Below are positions 33,459-42,864 of a DNA stretch of 64,000 bases, one piece after another. The stretch is from assembly GCA_037127315.1 (NCBI GenBank), contig JBBBDQ010000347.1, positions 875,001 to 939,000 on the forward strand, in the 5' to 3' direction. Origin of the DNA: Ascarosepion bandense. Its lineage: Eukaryota; Mollusca; Cephalopoda; Sepiida; Sepiidae. The translations under genes and the position numbers were made by a program. The notes below the pieces were generated by a model. The model ran no database searches and was not told the origin of the DNA. It saw nothing but the letters and a program-made list of their open reading frames with translations. Each line of letters begins with the position of its first letter. Within the stretch, counting starts at the first letter, position 1.

Positions 33459-35296
33459 ATGCCTCGATATACTAAATTTAAGTTACATGATACCGCAGCA
33501 TTAAATGATCCCACCGCTAAGAAATTGCAATGGAACCTCATAAAACGTCAAATGCAGACAGCCAAACAGGAATTACAAGAAATCAACACTGAAATTGTAC
33601 ACATCAAAGAAATTTTACAGTCTTCTACCACAAGTGAAAAATTCAAGGAAATATTGGATTTATTATACAACACAAAAGGAACATGAATCCCAAAAACAAG
33701 TCATCCAAAAAAAGCTAAACAAATTATATAAAGGAAAAATACTCTTACAAAACATCAATGACAACTTCATTAACCTATCGCATTACCAACTTACTCCAGA
33801 TGAAATAGAATTCCTTAATCTCGGACCAAATTTTCATGTCGCACAGAAACCTAATTCAATGTTTAAACAAATGGAAATTGAAGCTTTATACCAACAAATA
33901 CTTCAACTCGAACAGGACAACCATATTACTACACAGGTAGGCTTAAAAGAATTACTCAAAGCTGAATCAATCAAACACCGTTACAATAAAAATCCTAATG
34001 ATATTATAAATATGCCTCTCATAAAAGCAGCCACACATCTCAAAAATAACAAAAATATTGTTATCCGACGTGCCGATAAAACCAATACATTTGTTATTTT
34101 AAACAGACAGGAATATCACTCCAAATTACAGGCCATTCTCGACGATCAGAATAAATTTCAAAAATTAACTAGTAATACCACAACCCAACTTAAAAAACAT
34201 ATTAATAAACGTATTACTGCAAACAATGCTGAAATAGGATCCTATAAACTTCAAAAGATTATAGGTGATTATCAGCCTGGCTACATTTATGGAAATGTAA
34301 AAATCCATAAAAAAGATCATCCCCTCCAACCTATCATTTCTCAAATACCCACACCAATATATAACCTTTCCAAAACACTTAACAAACTAATTACTCCCTA
34401 TCTTCCTGGTAAATATAGTATTAACTCCACGGACGAATTTTTACAGATTCTCCATTCCGTAAAACCTAATAATCAAATGATTGCATCTTTGGATGTCCAA
34501 AACTTATTCACAAATGTTCCCGTCCAGGAAACAATTGACATCATTATCCGTCATGTATACAACCATGCTACTCTCCCATCAATCAATATTAAACCCACTA
34601 TATTAAAAAAAACTATTATTAGCATGCACCACACAAGTACCCTTTCACGATCCCTTAGGCAATATTTATACACAAATAGATGGTATTGCGATGGGATCTC
34701 CTTTAGGTCCCCTCTTTTCTAATTATTATATGGCAAATCTAGAAAATAAAATAATTAATGACAACAATAAACCCTCTATATATGTAAGATTTATAGATGA
34801 CATCTTTGTTTTAGCTAAGAATATCGATCAAATTAAATATCTTAAAAACACATTTGAATGTCACTCCGTCCTCAAATTTACATTAGAACTTAATATTAAT
34901 AACAAACTCCCATTCCTTGATGTATTCATTGATTCTAGCACACATAAATTTACTACTTCTCTATATAGGAAATCAACTAGCATAAATTCGTGTCTTCTTA
35001 ATTATAATAGTGAATGCCCCCAACGATATAAGTTAGCTGTTATAAAAAACTTACTTCAACACACACAAATGAGATCTTCTTCCAAATCTATATTTTATAA
35101 AGAATTACACAACATTAAGCAAACACTAGTCAATAATGGATTTCCTAACTCCATTATTGATCAACAAATTAAAATGTATCTCAACAAACTTAACAATAGC
35201 TCTAACAATAATGATAATATTAATAATAATGGTTTACATCAAAATAAACATAACACTATTAATTTATACTATTGCAACCAAATACATAATAATTAT
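33459..35296 (+). pseudogene. Penelope-like element reverse transcriptase
   Basis: Reverse transcriptase of a Penelope-like retroelement, a group related to telomerase that uses RT plus a GIY-YIG nuclease. The protein starts MPRYTKFKLHDTAALND, with a Gln/Lys-rich coiled N-terminus. It shifts frame near 33670 and again near 34622. RT landmarks: RRADKTNTFVILN (fingers), GNVKIHK, SLDVQNLFTNVPV (motif A Asp), GIAMGSPLGPLFSNYYM (motif B), and YVRFIDDIFV (motif C, the catalytic DD). Then come LPFLDV and YRKSTSIN, as is usual for Penelope. All catalytic acids are present; only the two shifts and the LTR insertion break it. The frame is cut at 35296 by the LTR element, and the endonuclease part continues at 38069. 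The A-rich, Asn/Lys/Ile-rich codon use differs from LINE-J. Confidence 0.93.
35293..35296. other. target-site duplication, left copy (TTAT)
   Basis: TTAT precedes the 5' LTR and recurs at 38065-38068 after the 3' LTR. Removing one copy plus the element joins the Penelope-like frame in the same register for about ten codons. Confidence 0.85.
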
Positions 35297-35711
35297 TGTA
35301 ATATAACAATCTGGCCCCACCCGAGAAAGGCTGATGCAAGCGGGGGTGTTTCCGGTCGTTGAAAGGAACGGATGTTTGTTTGACCTTATTTCCGGCAGTA
35401 GCGGAAATGGCTACAGAGGCAAACAGAACAGGTGTCTCTGAGAATTACGTGAGCGTGCGTGGGCTAGGCAAAATGCGAAGTCCCGGTTTGGAGATTATAA
35501 AAAGACCTCGGCGCACGGATTCACCAGACAGACAGACCAGAGTAGCAGGAGAGAGAGAGACACACAACAGATACTACGACACTCCCGTCAACCCCATTAG
35601 AAGCGAGCTCTCTCAATTTAGGTTCCCAGTGCTACACGGTTCATCGTCATTAATAAAAATATAACTTATATTTTTATATATATGCGTGTTGTTGTTTGTC
35701 GATATATAACA
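35297..35711 (+). repeat. 5' LTR
   Basis: Begins TGTAATATAACA and ends GATATATAACA. It has a TATA box TATAAAA at 35496-35502, followed by CCTCGGCGCAC as a likely start region, and the polyadenylation signal AATAAA at 35652-35657. This gives the usual U3-R-U5 order. The frame at 35359-35664 lies within the LTR and is unlikely to be a gene. Confidence 0.93.
35496..35502 (+). promoter_or_regulatory. LTR TATA box
   Basis: TATAAAA inside the 5' LTR, repeated at the matching place in the 3' LTR (37851-37857). It lies about 150 bp before the AATAAA signal, as expected for an LTR promoter. Confidence 0.75.
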
Positions 35712-35720
35712 AACATCATT

Positions 35721-35738
35721 TGGTGCCTAAGTGACTTG
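35721..35738 (+). other. primer-binding-like site
   Basis: TGGTGCCTAAGTGACTTG begins 9 bp after the 5' LTR. The TGG start complements the CCA end of a tRNA, but I cannot name the tRNA. Confidence 0.55.
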
Positions 35739-35880
35739 CTGTTTTGAGACAACAAAACAGATAGATACGAGCTGGTTACCACGGCGACGATTGAAAATTC
35801 AACGGACTTAAAACTACCCGATAGAAAGAAAAAAAAGAAGACGAAAATATATAGCAGCCGCACGACTGTAGACGTCAGCC

Positions 35881-35889
35881 AAGGTAGGT
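35881..35889 (+). promoter_or_regulatory. candidate 5' splice site
   Basis: AAG/GTAGGT at 35881-35889 matches the donor consensus. It sits in the untranslated leader about 170 bp after the LTR, the position where retroelements splice to a downstream gene. Confidence 0.45.
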
Positions 35890-36556
35890 GACTCTTTGAT
35901 TTGATAGTGTGTGTATTTTCTGCTCGTGTTTATAAGTCTAGTTAGAAAAAAAAATGCATACTTTTGCCGATCTGACCCTAGAATTGAGAAATATGGATTG
36001 TTCGGTAGAACGGAGGGGGTGCAGGACTACATGTAGAGAATAGTACGCCTAGCGGAGAGCGCATAGGTTGGGGGTTGGCGGGAGGAATAAAGTTGAGATA
36101 TTTACCTATCTGTAAGTATAAAACATCTGAGTTAATGATTTATTTTTTTTGTTAATATTTTACCATATATGTGAAGGGAGTTTACTGGTATGTTGCTTAA
36201 TTAATCTTACTTTTATTGAGTAAGTGAAATGTAAAATCATGTAAAGGAAGTTTCTTCTACTCTTTAAAGTGGATACAAAATGATTTACATTTCTATGGTT
36301 GTGAATTATGCTTTTGGCAGGTTCCCGTCAATTCAACATCCTCTGTGAATTTTCATTTATGTGACTTGGGAAATATCTTTTGAAGAGATATTAATTTCTG
36401 AAAACTATATTGACACGGATAGACCTGCAGATTCCACAGTTGATCGGAACAAAAAGAAAGATACAAACGTGGAAAATTATTAATAGTATCTAAAGCATAA
36501 AGTAAATTATACGTCTCTGGTTCAGTGGGTTGGTCCCCAATTACGCAGAAATTTCC

Positions 36557-36567
36557 CAATTTTTCAG
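36557..36567 (+). promoter_or_regulatory. candidate 3' splice site
   Basis: A pyrimidine-rich run ending TTTTTCAG/T at 36566-36567, 8 bp before the start codon of the small membrane-protein frame. Confidence 0.45.
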
Positions 36568-36575
36568 TGGACACC

Positions 36576-36986
36576 ATGCCGGTAGAATTGCGCGATATGG
36601 AGGAGATTCCTATCCGCAAACTAGTAAATACCTTGGAACAGATAAATATGGAGAGATTTAGTGAAGGATGTGAGGAACTCCCGAGGAGGTTGACGATAGG
36701 GGTCATTGCTGGCGTGGTCGGCGTTATGATAATCCATGGAATAATAGCTAGGAAGCGGATTTTTAAGTGTGAAAGAAGCAACAGTGCTTCGGGAAAGGAA
36801 ATTGAGTTATCCGTTGTGAATAGTACTCCGGGGTCAACGGGTGTTCAACACTCAAATGTCTCTGCGTTAAACAGAGAGATGTCAACAAATCAGATATGCT
36901 TGGATTCGAATCCAGAGGAAGTAGTTCAAGGAATAGAAAACATTGTACAAACTAAGGAACTACGAGTCACGGGTCCATTTTTTTAA
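36576..36986 (+). CDS. small single-pass membrane protein of the LTR element
   Basis: Reading frame of 136 codons, ATG at 36576 in good context (CACCATGC), stop TAA at 36984-36986. An in-frame upstream extension to 36525 has no ATG. Residues about 1-37 are charged (MPVELRDMEEIPIRKL, LEQINMERF). About residues 39-58 form a hydrophobic segment (LTIGVIAGVVGVMIIHGIIA) preceded by RR and followed by RKR. The remaining 75 or so residues are hydrophilic, Ser/Asn/Glu-rich. By the positive-inside pattern either end could be cytoplasmic. A signal peptide is not evident. The layout could be the membrane anchor and tail of an envelope-like protein or an unrelated captured gene; I do not recognise it. A 3' splice-like site sits 8 bp before the ATG, so expression from a spliced LTR transcript is plausible. 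The complementary-strand frame over 36353-36781 looks like a shadow. Confidence 0.6.
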   Translation: MPVELRDMEEIPIRKLVNTLEQINMERFSEGCEELPRRLTIGVIAGVVGVMIIHGIIARKRIFKCERSNSASGKEIELSVVNSTPGSTGVQHSNVSALNREMSTNQICLDSNPEEVVQGIENIVQTKELRVTGPFF

Positions 36987-37631
36987 ACTAAATTAATATA
37001 GATGAAACCTCTAATCCTCCACAAGTAAATTGCATGCGGATTAACGTTGGAATCAGGGTAATTTTCTTCATTTTCTATTGAACATTTCTCGGTCAGACTA
37101 TGAATGATATGTACGGCAGATAATGGCCATTTTTCTGTGTTCAAACATAGTATGTTTGAAATTAAATTAAATTAAATGAGGTTACATGTGTAACAATAAA
37201 TTCGAGCAGAAGCACGCATGGTGTTGGTCAAAGGTCATTTACTCGATGTTAGTTTAGAAACTGGGGCGCGGTTACCGCCTATAATCATGTGGTTATGCAT
37301 CGAGGAGTCTACGCTTATGGACAGAGTCGAGAAAGAAAATGAACATTTTTAAGAACTTTGCCCAATTCTGTGAAAATGAATATTAAAAAAAAAAAAAAGA
37401 AAAAAAAGAACAATGTAACATCGAGCTGGTAGAAGAATTTTCAAGATGGACACGAACATTGTTGGGTTGCCGATGTAGGCTCCCCTATATATTTTTTTGT
37501 TGTTTTTTTGTTTCGGCATGCACATGTTGTTGTTTTGGCGTGCACATGTTTTATACAATTGTCGGGCTTATGTGGCATGGGGAGGAGAGTGGGGGTGTTG
37601 CGCTTAAAATGTTCTTAGGTGAACATTTTGG
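36987..37631. other. non-coding interior of the LTR element
   Basis: No reading frame of note. It contains an A-run at 37383-37397 and GT/TG-rich sequence near 37500-37550. No trace of pol motifs in any frame. Confidence 0.6.
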
Positions 37632-37650
37632 AAAATGGGAGGGCGAGGAA
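37632..37650 (+). other. polypurine tract
   Basis: AAAATGGGAGGGCGAGGAA ends exactly at the TG of the 3' LTR. It is almost all purine, the expected primer for plus-strand synthesis. Confidence 0.8.
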
Positions 37651-38064
37651 TGTAATATAACAATCTGGCCCCACCCGAGAAAGGCTGATGCAAGCGGGGG
37701 TGTTTCCGGTCGTTGAAAGGAACGGATGTTTGTTTGACCTTATTTCCGGCAGTAGCGGAAATGGCTACAGAGGCAAACAGAACAGGTGTCTCTGAGAATT
37801 ACGTGGGCGTGCGTGGGCGAGGCAAAATCCGGAAGTCCCGGTTTGGAGATTATAAAAAGACCTCGGCGCACGGATTCACCAGACAGAAAGACCAGAGTAG
37901 CAGGAGAGAGAGACACACAACAGATACTACGACACTCCCGTCAACCCCATTAGAAGCGCGCTCTCACAATTTCTGTTCCCTGTGCTACACGGTTCATCGT
38001 CATTAATAAAAATATAACTTATATTTTTATATATATGCGTGTTGTTGTTTGTCGATATATAACA
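37651..38064 (+). repeat. 3' LTR
   Basis: Matches the 5' LTR from TGTAATATAACA to GATATATAACA with a small AG-unit deletion and about ten substitutions. TATA box at 37851, AATAAA at 38005-38010. The frame at 37713-38006 is an LTR artefact. Confidence 0.93.
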
Positions 38065-38068
38065 TTAT
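38065..38068. other. target-site duplication, right copy (TTAT)
   Basis: Partner of 35293-35296. Confidence 0.85.
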
Positions 38069-38564
38069 AAACAAGATGAAAAAACTCTCAAAACATAATA
38101 CGTAGAAATGTTAAACAAGTCGAAAGTAATAATCAAATTAAACTCATTATATATTATAAAAAGTTGAAAACAATTGACTTCATAGTCTATAATAACCCAA
38201 CAAGCACTAAACTAAATTCTTTACAAAAAACCAATGTAGTGTACCAATTTACATGCCCATTCAGAGATTGCATCTCTGATACTAATCAAAAACCGAGTAC
38301 ATATATTGGTTTTACCACAACCACGCTCTCCCGTAGACTTACATGTCATCTTTCTGATCAGAGTACTATTAAACAACATTTCTCTGAAAAACATCAACAT
38401 GTAGGTATATCAGACAGATTTTGGTCAACATTACGGTGATACTTACTCAGACACACAGTAAGAGAAACCTGCAGATATTGGAGGCCATGTACATCAAATT
38501 AAAACAATCAACACTCAATAAAATTAACTTTAAAACAGGAAATAACATATTACATTGCATTTAA
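38069..38564 (+). pseudogene. Penelope-like element GIY-YIG endonuclease region
   Basis: C-terminal nuclease domain of the same Penelope-like protein, separated from its RT by the LTR element. The first ten codons continue the RT frame, then a one-base slip occurs in the A-run near 38091. The main frame (38164-38439) reads NVVYQFTCPFRDC...TYIGFTTTTLSRRLTCHLS. This fits the Penelope version of GIY-YIG (Y..C..C, then YIG.T...L..R...H). A further shift near 38440 leads to NLQILEAMYIKLKQ and a stop at 38562-38564. The domain nicks target DNA to prime reverse transcription. Key Tyr, Gly and Arg residues are kept; disruption is by small shifts only. Confidence 0.9.
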
Positions 38565-38571
38565 CTAGATG

Positions 38572-38880
38572 GTTTTGTTGTTATTTCGCGCTATCCCGCG
38601 TTGTGACGTCATAAAACCGCATCGCAAACTTAAGAACTGCGTTTATTATTTTTGGTAACTATTACCGTTGCCAAGCGGAGTTTTATGTCAACACAAAATA
38701 AAATCGTCGGTGATGGTGGATTTTATAATATTTCAGTTTAAACTACCTCTCTGAAGATGGCTCATGTGAGCCGAAAGCTTAGAAGAAAACCAATAAATAA
38801 TTATCCAAATGTTGGAGAATTTTTGTCTTTATTTTCAACTGAAATTAAAGCAAAAATACGACGTTTAGAACGGCTCATGA
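38572..38880 (+). repeat. Penelope-like element 3' terminal repeat
   Basis: Follows the endonuclease stop and matches, in inverted orientation, 32100-32372. It contains the hammerhead-like core at 38751-38776. The frame at 38757-38942 begins inside it and is not a credible gene. Confidence 0.7.
38751..38776 (+). ncRNA. hammerhead-like core in the PLE end
   Basis: CTGAAGA (38751-38757), helix GGCTCA/TGAGCC (38759-38764 with 38767-38772), GAAA (38773-38776). Penelope-like elements are known to carry hammerhead ribozymes in their terminal repeats, which makes the call reasonable. I could not find outer helices I and III, so this copy may be inactive. Confidence 0.5.
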
Positions 38881-38944
38881 TTAAACATAATAGATATTCA
38901 TTGTCTCTTATATTTAATAGCATATGTCTAGAAAAAAAGTAATA

Positions 38945-39023
38945 AATATATATCAAAACAGAAATTTCCGTGTCGCAATTTACAATTAATTTATAACTAT
39001 ATATATATATATATATATATATA
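38945..39023 (+). repeat. partial inverted partner of the 39.56-kb hammerhead sequence, plus (AT)n
   Basis: AAAACAGAAATTTCCGTGTCG and CAATTTACAATTAATTTATAAC reappear inverted at 39527-39585. The part that would hold CTGATGA is missing. An AT run follows at 38998-39023. Confidence 0.7.
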
Positions 39024-39155
39024 ATGAATTATTTGGGACATTATTTTTACCGATACTCGTATTTAAGTAGATATTCTGTTTTTAATTAAACAGTATTTTA
39101 TATTTATATCTACCGGCCTGATTATTCACGATAAATTTTTATTAAGAAAATCTGT

Positions 39156-39249
39156 GCTATCCAGCAGGATTCGAACCTGCGACCCCTATTTACATAGGGG
39201 AAGCTAACATTTGATCTGGTACTGTCTTAACCACTCGACCATGAATAGC
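39156..39249 (-). tRNA. tRNA-like gene, long variable arm (Ser/Leu type), probably a pseudogene
   Basis: Minus strand. The acceptor stem GCTATTC/GGATAGC pairs over 7 bp. The A box lies around TGGTCGAGTGGTTAAGACA, with a 3-bp D stem GTC/GAC. There is a long variable arm CCCCTAT/ATAGGGG, and a T arm with GGTTCGAATCC closed by GCAGG/CCTGC. A TTTT terminator follows within 10 bases. This is the class II shape of Ser or Leu tRNA. The anticodon arm (GTACCAGATCAAATGTTAGC) does not pair well, so the anticodon is unclear (CAA, Leu, is one reading). The copy may be a pseudogene or SINE source, or may contain an intron. Confidence 0.6.
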
Positions 39250-39438
39250 CTCTTGATCAGCCGAGGTTTTTATCATGCTTATATAACACAATTTTCGATC
39301 TATCGTAAAAAAAACAAAAAAAACATATCTGCTCTGAAATGTATCGTAATGTCAACAAATGTCAACATGTTACGGAATTTAACGCATTTTAACGAAACTG
39401 GGTTATAAACAACCGACTATTTGTAATGAATTATTTTA

Positions 39439-39442
<4 letters not shown>

Positions 39443-39515
<73 letters not shown>
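39443..39515. repeat. (AT)n(GT)n compound microsatellite
   Basis: AT run then GT run of about 23 units. Confidence 0.95.
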
Positions 39516-39518
<3 letters not shown>

Positions 39519-39557
39519 CACACATATAATTATATAGTTATAAATTAATTGTACATT

Positions 39558-39607
39558 GAAACACGGAAATTTCTGTTTCGAGATAGATTCTCTTCATCAG
39601 GTAGTGT

Positions 39608-39610
<3 letters not shown>
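39558..39610 (-). ncRNA. hammerhead-like sequence with pairing arms
   Basis: Minus strand, 5' to 3': arm GAAACAC (39610-39604), TAC, CTGATGA (39600-39594), a short helix GAG/CTC around AATCTAT, GAAA (39579-39576), a short weak helix-III region, then arm GTGTTTC (39564-39558), which pairs fully with the first arm. This is the type I hammerhead order. Helix III is very weak, and the cleavage triplet would be UUC or UCC, so activity needs testing. Confidence 0.55.

Positions 39611-39642
<32 letters not shown>
39611..39642. repeat. (AT)n microsatellite
   Basis: AT run next to the hammerhead-like sequence. Confidence 0.95.
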
Positions 39643-39644
<2 letters not shown>

Positions 39645-40975
39645 TTGAGAATCATACAAGATAATAAAATAAAGTAAGAAAACAAAAAGAAAACGTATTT
39701 GAATCTAACACATTTCACTTTTATTAAACTTCTTTAGTGACACATACATATTAACTACCGATACCGTTCCATAGGGCATAAGCACACACAACTACGCACA
39801 TATTCACACACAAATATATACGTATATTAACTGACGTTATCGTCTACCATACATCTAAGCAGATCAACTATTTTTACGTATATAAAATACACAATTGTAC
39901 ATAAAATATTTAACTCATATACATTCTAAAATAATTATACATTGCTTGAATATACGTGACATATATTTGACTAATATGAATTAGCAACAAATCACAATAT
40001 TCAAGTGTATTTTCTATTTTTCATTTTTTTGTCGGTCACTGAAGAATATTTAATAAAATAATTTTTCCCGCGTCGCTGTCGTAATAGAGACAGGAAGATC
40101 TTGAATTGTTTACAGCATCCAATTGTTTCATACATACATAACGAAATTTCATTTGTAAAAAGAATGAATCATGCTCCAAATTTAAGACGGGATTTGCTTC
40201 CAGAATCACCGTCTTATTGTCATTTCCTTTTTAATCATCATTTCGTTTGATTTTAACATATTTTCTTTTGGACTTTAGCAATCTCTTACCGTGTTCTTAG
40301 TATCAAATTGTGCAATATATTTTCGAAAAGACAAAATATGATAGTGACTTGAGCGAGAGGAAAAACGGGAACGCCATTCGCAGTAAAATTCACAATGGCG
40401 CCTGATGATTGAAGAAAATAATTTGAGAAAAAATGGTAAAAAATTTATGAAAATAATGAATACACAATATATATTCAATAGGAACACCTGCCGATGAAGA
40501 GTAAACGAAGGACAGAGGAGAAAAATATTACGTGTATAATAATTCATTTGTTTATTTGTAAATCCAAGAGAGAGAAATAAACGCAAATATTGATTTCATT
40601 TGGCATTCAATTTAAACTATATTTCTTTTCCGGGAGATACTAAAAGTACGAGAACAATGAGGAAACATGAAACAACATGGCTAATTATCTTGTGAAAAGA
40701 TATGACAGTACAGGTATTTGGAGGAATAGAAATGGGACAACTCTTGCTTAGAGTTACAAAGGAATGATTCTTAGGAGGATGGATGCTCACCAACAAAGTG
40801 AAAAGAAAAGCCATCTTAAAATTAGGATAATCATATGTACTAAAATATTTCAATATTCCGTATGCTGATTTTAACTATGAAACAGTATTTTTAATATTAT
40901 TATTTGCACAATATAAGACTCAAGAAAAACTCAATGTACACGTCTATATGGAAGATATTAACGTAGGGTTTCCAG
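39643..40975. other. no recognised gene
   Basis: AT-rich. Minus-strand frames at 40275-40586 and 40617-40853 have Phe/Ser-rich composition and no domain that I recognise. Confidence 0.5.
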
Positions 40976-40979
40976 TATC

Positions 40980-41295
40980 GCCCGGTTCACACTCCACCCA
41001 CATCTATTGAACAGGTGAAGAGGCACATCCCTTGTTCCCTGTTTAGGATGTGGTTTCCAGCTTTCTCTTTTCCAATCTTTTCACTCTTTTCTTTTTTTTT
41101 TTCAATTGGAGTATATAGACTAAATTATCGCCCGGTTCACACTCCACCCACGTCTATTGAACAGGTTAAAAGGCTCATCCCTTGTTCCCTGTTTAGGATG
41201 TGGTTTCCGGCTTTCTCTTTACCAATCTTTTCACTCTTACGTAATCCCCTACGATTCAGTGGCGTTACTGCCTTGCTCGGGGTGATATGATTAAA
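40980..41295 (+). mobile_element. two 150-bp tandem units on a LINE-type tail
   Basis: Units begin CGCCCGGTTCACACTCC near 40980 and 41130; the landmark GGTTTCC falls at 41052 and 41202, an exact 150-bp period. After the second unit comes GTAATCCCCTACGATTCAGTGGCGTTACTGCCTTGCTCGGGGTGATATGATT and a poly-A. Related loci with one and three units lie at 18.45 kb and 52.5 kb, both on the minus strand. Confidence 0.85.
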
Positions 41296-41756
41296 AAAAA
41301 AAAAATAATAATAAAACAGACGATAGCACCCACCAGTGGGGAATTTCCTATGTTGACTGATGAGTAACTGAATGCAAAATTGTAGGCGAGTGGAAATTTT
41401 CGTGTTTTACGCATTTAAAAAGTATTTCAGCATACTTTACGCGAACAGGATATTCACTGGAGATATACAAAAAAAAAAATAAATAAATAAAAAAAAAAAC
41501 CGTAGGCTAAATGAAAATAACCAAGTCACTTGCCTAGATAATGTTTTCCCGTATACATGGACTTTTATCGTATTTTCTATAGTTTTGAGAGAGATTATTA
41601 ATATTCAAACATGTTTTCACGTGAAATATGGTTTTTGATGGGGATATCAATCAGACAAATGAAAAACAAAGTATAAAATATTCCCTATAGTATAAATTAG
41701 TATATATTCTTAGTAATTTATAATTGAGAGCAAAAATATATTTATCAGTATATGCA
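41296..41756. other. no recognised feature
   Basis: AT-rich sequence with an A-rich stretch at 41468-41502. Confidence 0.5.
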
Positions 41757-42864
41757 ACGTAAACACTATGGCATAACTGGACTTTTGTTGGACTTAATCC
41801 GGTCATTCCTCTCTAACCGCACACTGAAGGTGGTATTAAACGGACATGCCTCCCAGAACTACCCTACAAACGCGGGTGTACCCCAAGGCTCTATCCTAGG
41901 TCCTACGCTCTTTCTAATCTATATCAATGATCTCCCCGATACCATAAGATCACAAGTAGGCATGTACGCCGATGATACCACAGTTTACTCTCACCTCGAT
42001 CAAAAATCTGGTGTTGGTGACAAGGCGAACCTCTCTGCCGAGCTTGAGAAGGACCTCCAATCTGTGGTGGATTGGGGTAAGAAATGGCTCGTTAAATTCA
42101 ATTCTTCCAAAACGAAGCTGCTGTCAATTAACCACCACAGAAAACCGCACCTCCCTCCCATTAGCATGGAACAGGCTTGCGTCCCAGAGAGTAAATCACT
42201 ACGCCTGCTTGGCGTGACACTCTCAGCGGACCTCAAGTGGAAGGACTACATCGAATCCATTGCTAAATCCACAGCTATGAAAGTCGGCTCCCTGTGCAGG
42301 GCCCGGAAATTCTTTCCGTCTGAATCTATCCTGCAATTATATAAATCCACCATCCGCCCGTGTATTGAGTACTGCTGCCACATCTGGTCGGGTGCCTCTT
42401 CTATTGTCCTCGGGCTTCTTGACAAAATACAGCGAAGAATCTGTAATGTGATTGATACCGACTTGGCTGACCACCTGCAGTATCTTTCTCACCGGCGTGA
42501 CGTAGCTTCCCTGTGCCTCTTCCATAAATACTTTCATGGCGTCTGCTCTGACGAACTTAAATCACTGGTGCCCCCCAGATTTGAATTTGCACGAGATACT
42601 AGATTGGTAAATAGGTCCCACTCTTTTACAGTGAAACCGATGAAATGTAACCGCAATTTCTACTCCAACAGCTTCTTTCCTCGCATTTCCCGCCTGTGGA
42701 ATTTCCTCCCGCATGCTTGCTTCCCCGACGGCTACAACCCCCAGGAGTTTAAATGTAAGGTCAATAGACACCTCCTAATACACTACAGGGGACCGACAAT
42801 ATTTTTCGGACACTTTAGTATTCGACTTTCCGAGTACCATAGAGTGGCGAAATTCCTTCAATAG
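41752..42864 (+). pseudogene. LINE-J reverse transcriptase C-terminal part with transposon-encoded tail
   Basis: Open frame of 370 codons. RT landmarks: QGSILGPTLFLIYINDLPD (residues 45-63, motif B), YADD (72-75, catalytic motif C intact), KFNSSKTKLLSINHHR, ESKSLRLLGVTLSADLKW (thumb), and IRPCIEYCCHIW. The LINE-J C-terminal landmarks SRLWN and EFKCKVNRHLLIH follow. The natural stop TAA directly after HLLIH was split by insertion of the mariner at its TA. The frame therefore runs into the inverted repeat for 31 more residues (YRGPTIFFGH...) before a new stop. The first residues before the LINE junction (about MQR) are host or chance sequence. RT motif A is missing because of 5' truncation, so the protein cannot be active. 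Confidence 0.9.

Larger units (their letters stand above)
35297..38064 (+). mobile_element. complete non-autonomous LTR retroelement inserted in the PLE
   Basis: A 2,768-bp element with two LTRs (415 and 414 bp, beginning TG and ending CA, about a dozen differences), a 4-bp target duplication, a primer-binding-like site and a purine tract. There is no gag, protease, RT, RNase H or integrase. Its one good frame encodes a small membrane protein (36576-36986). It must depend on enzymes from another LTR element. The LTR similarity means it inserted relatively recently, after the PLE. Strand is set by the LTR signals, PBS and purine tract. Confidence 0.93.

Noticed and set aside
35359..35664. 101-codon frame repeated at 37713-38006
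   Set aside because: Lies wholly within the two LTRs, differs in length between them because of indels, and overlaps the promoter and polyadenylation signals.
36353..36781. 142-codon minus-strand frame in the LTR element
   Set aside because: Overlaps the plus-strand membrane-protein frame and runs against the LTR promoter; most likely its shadow.
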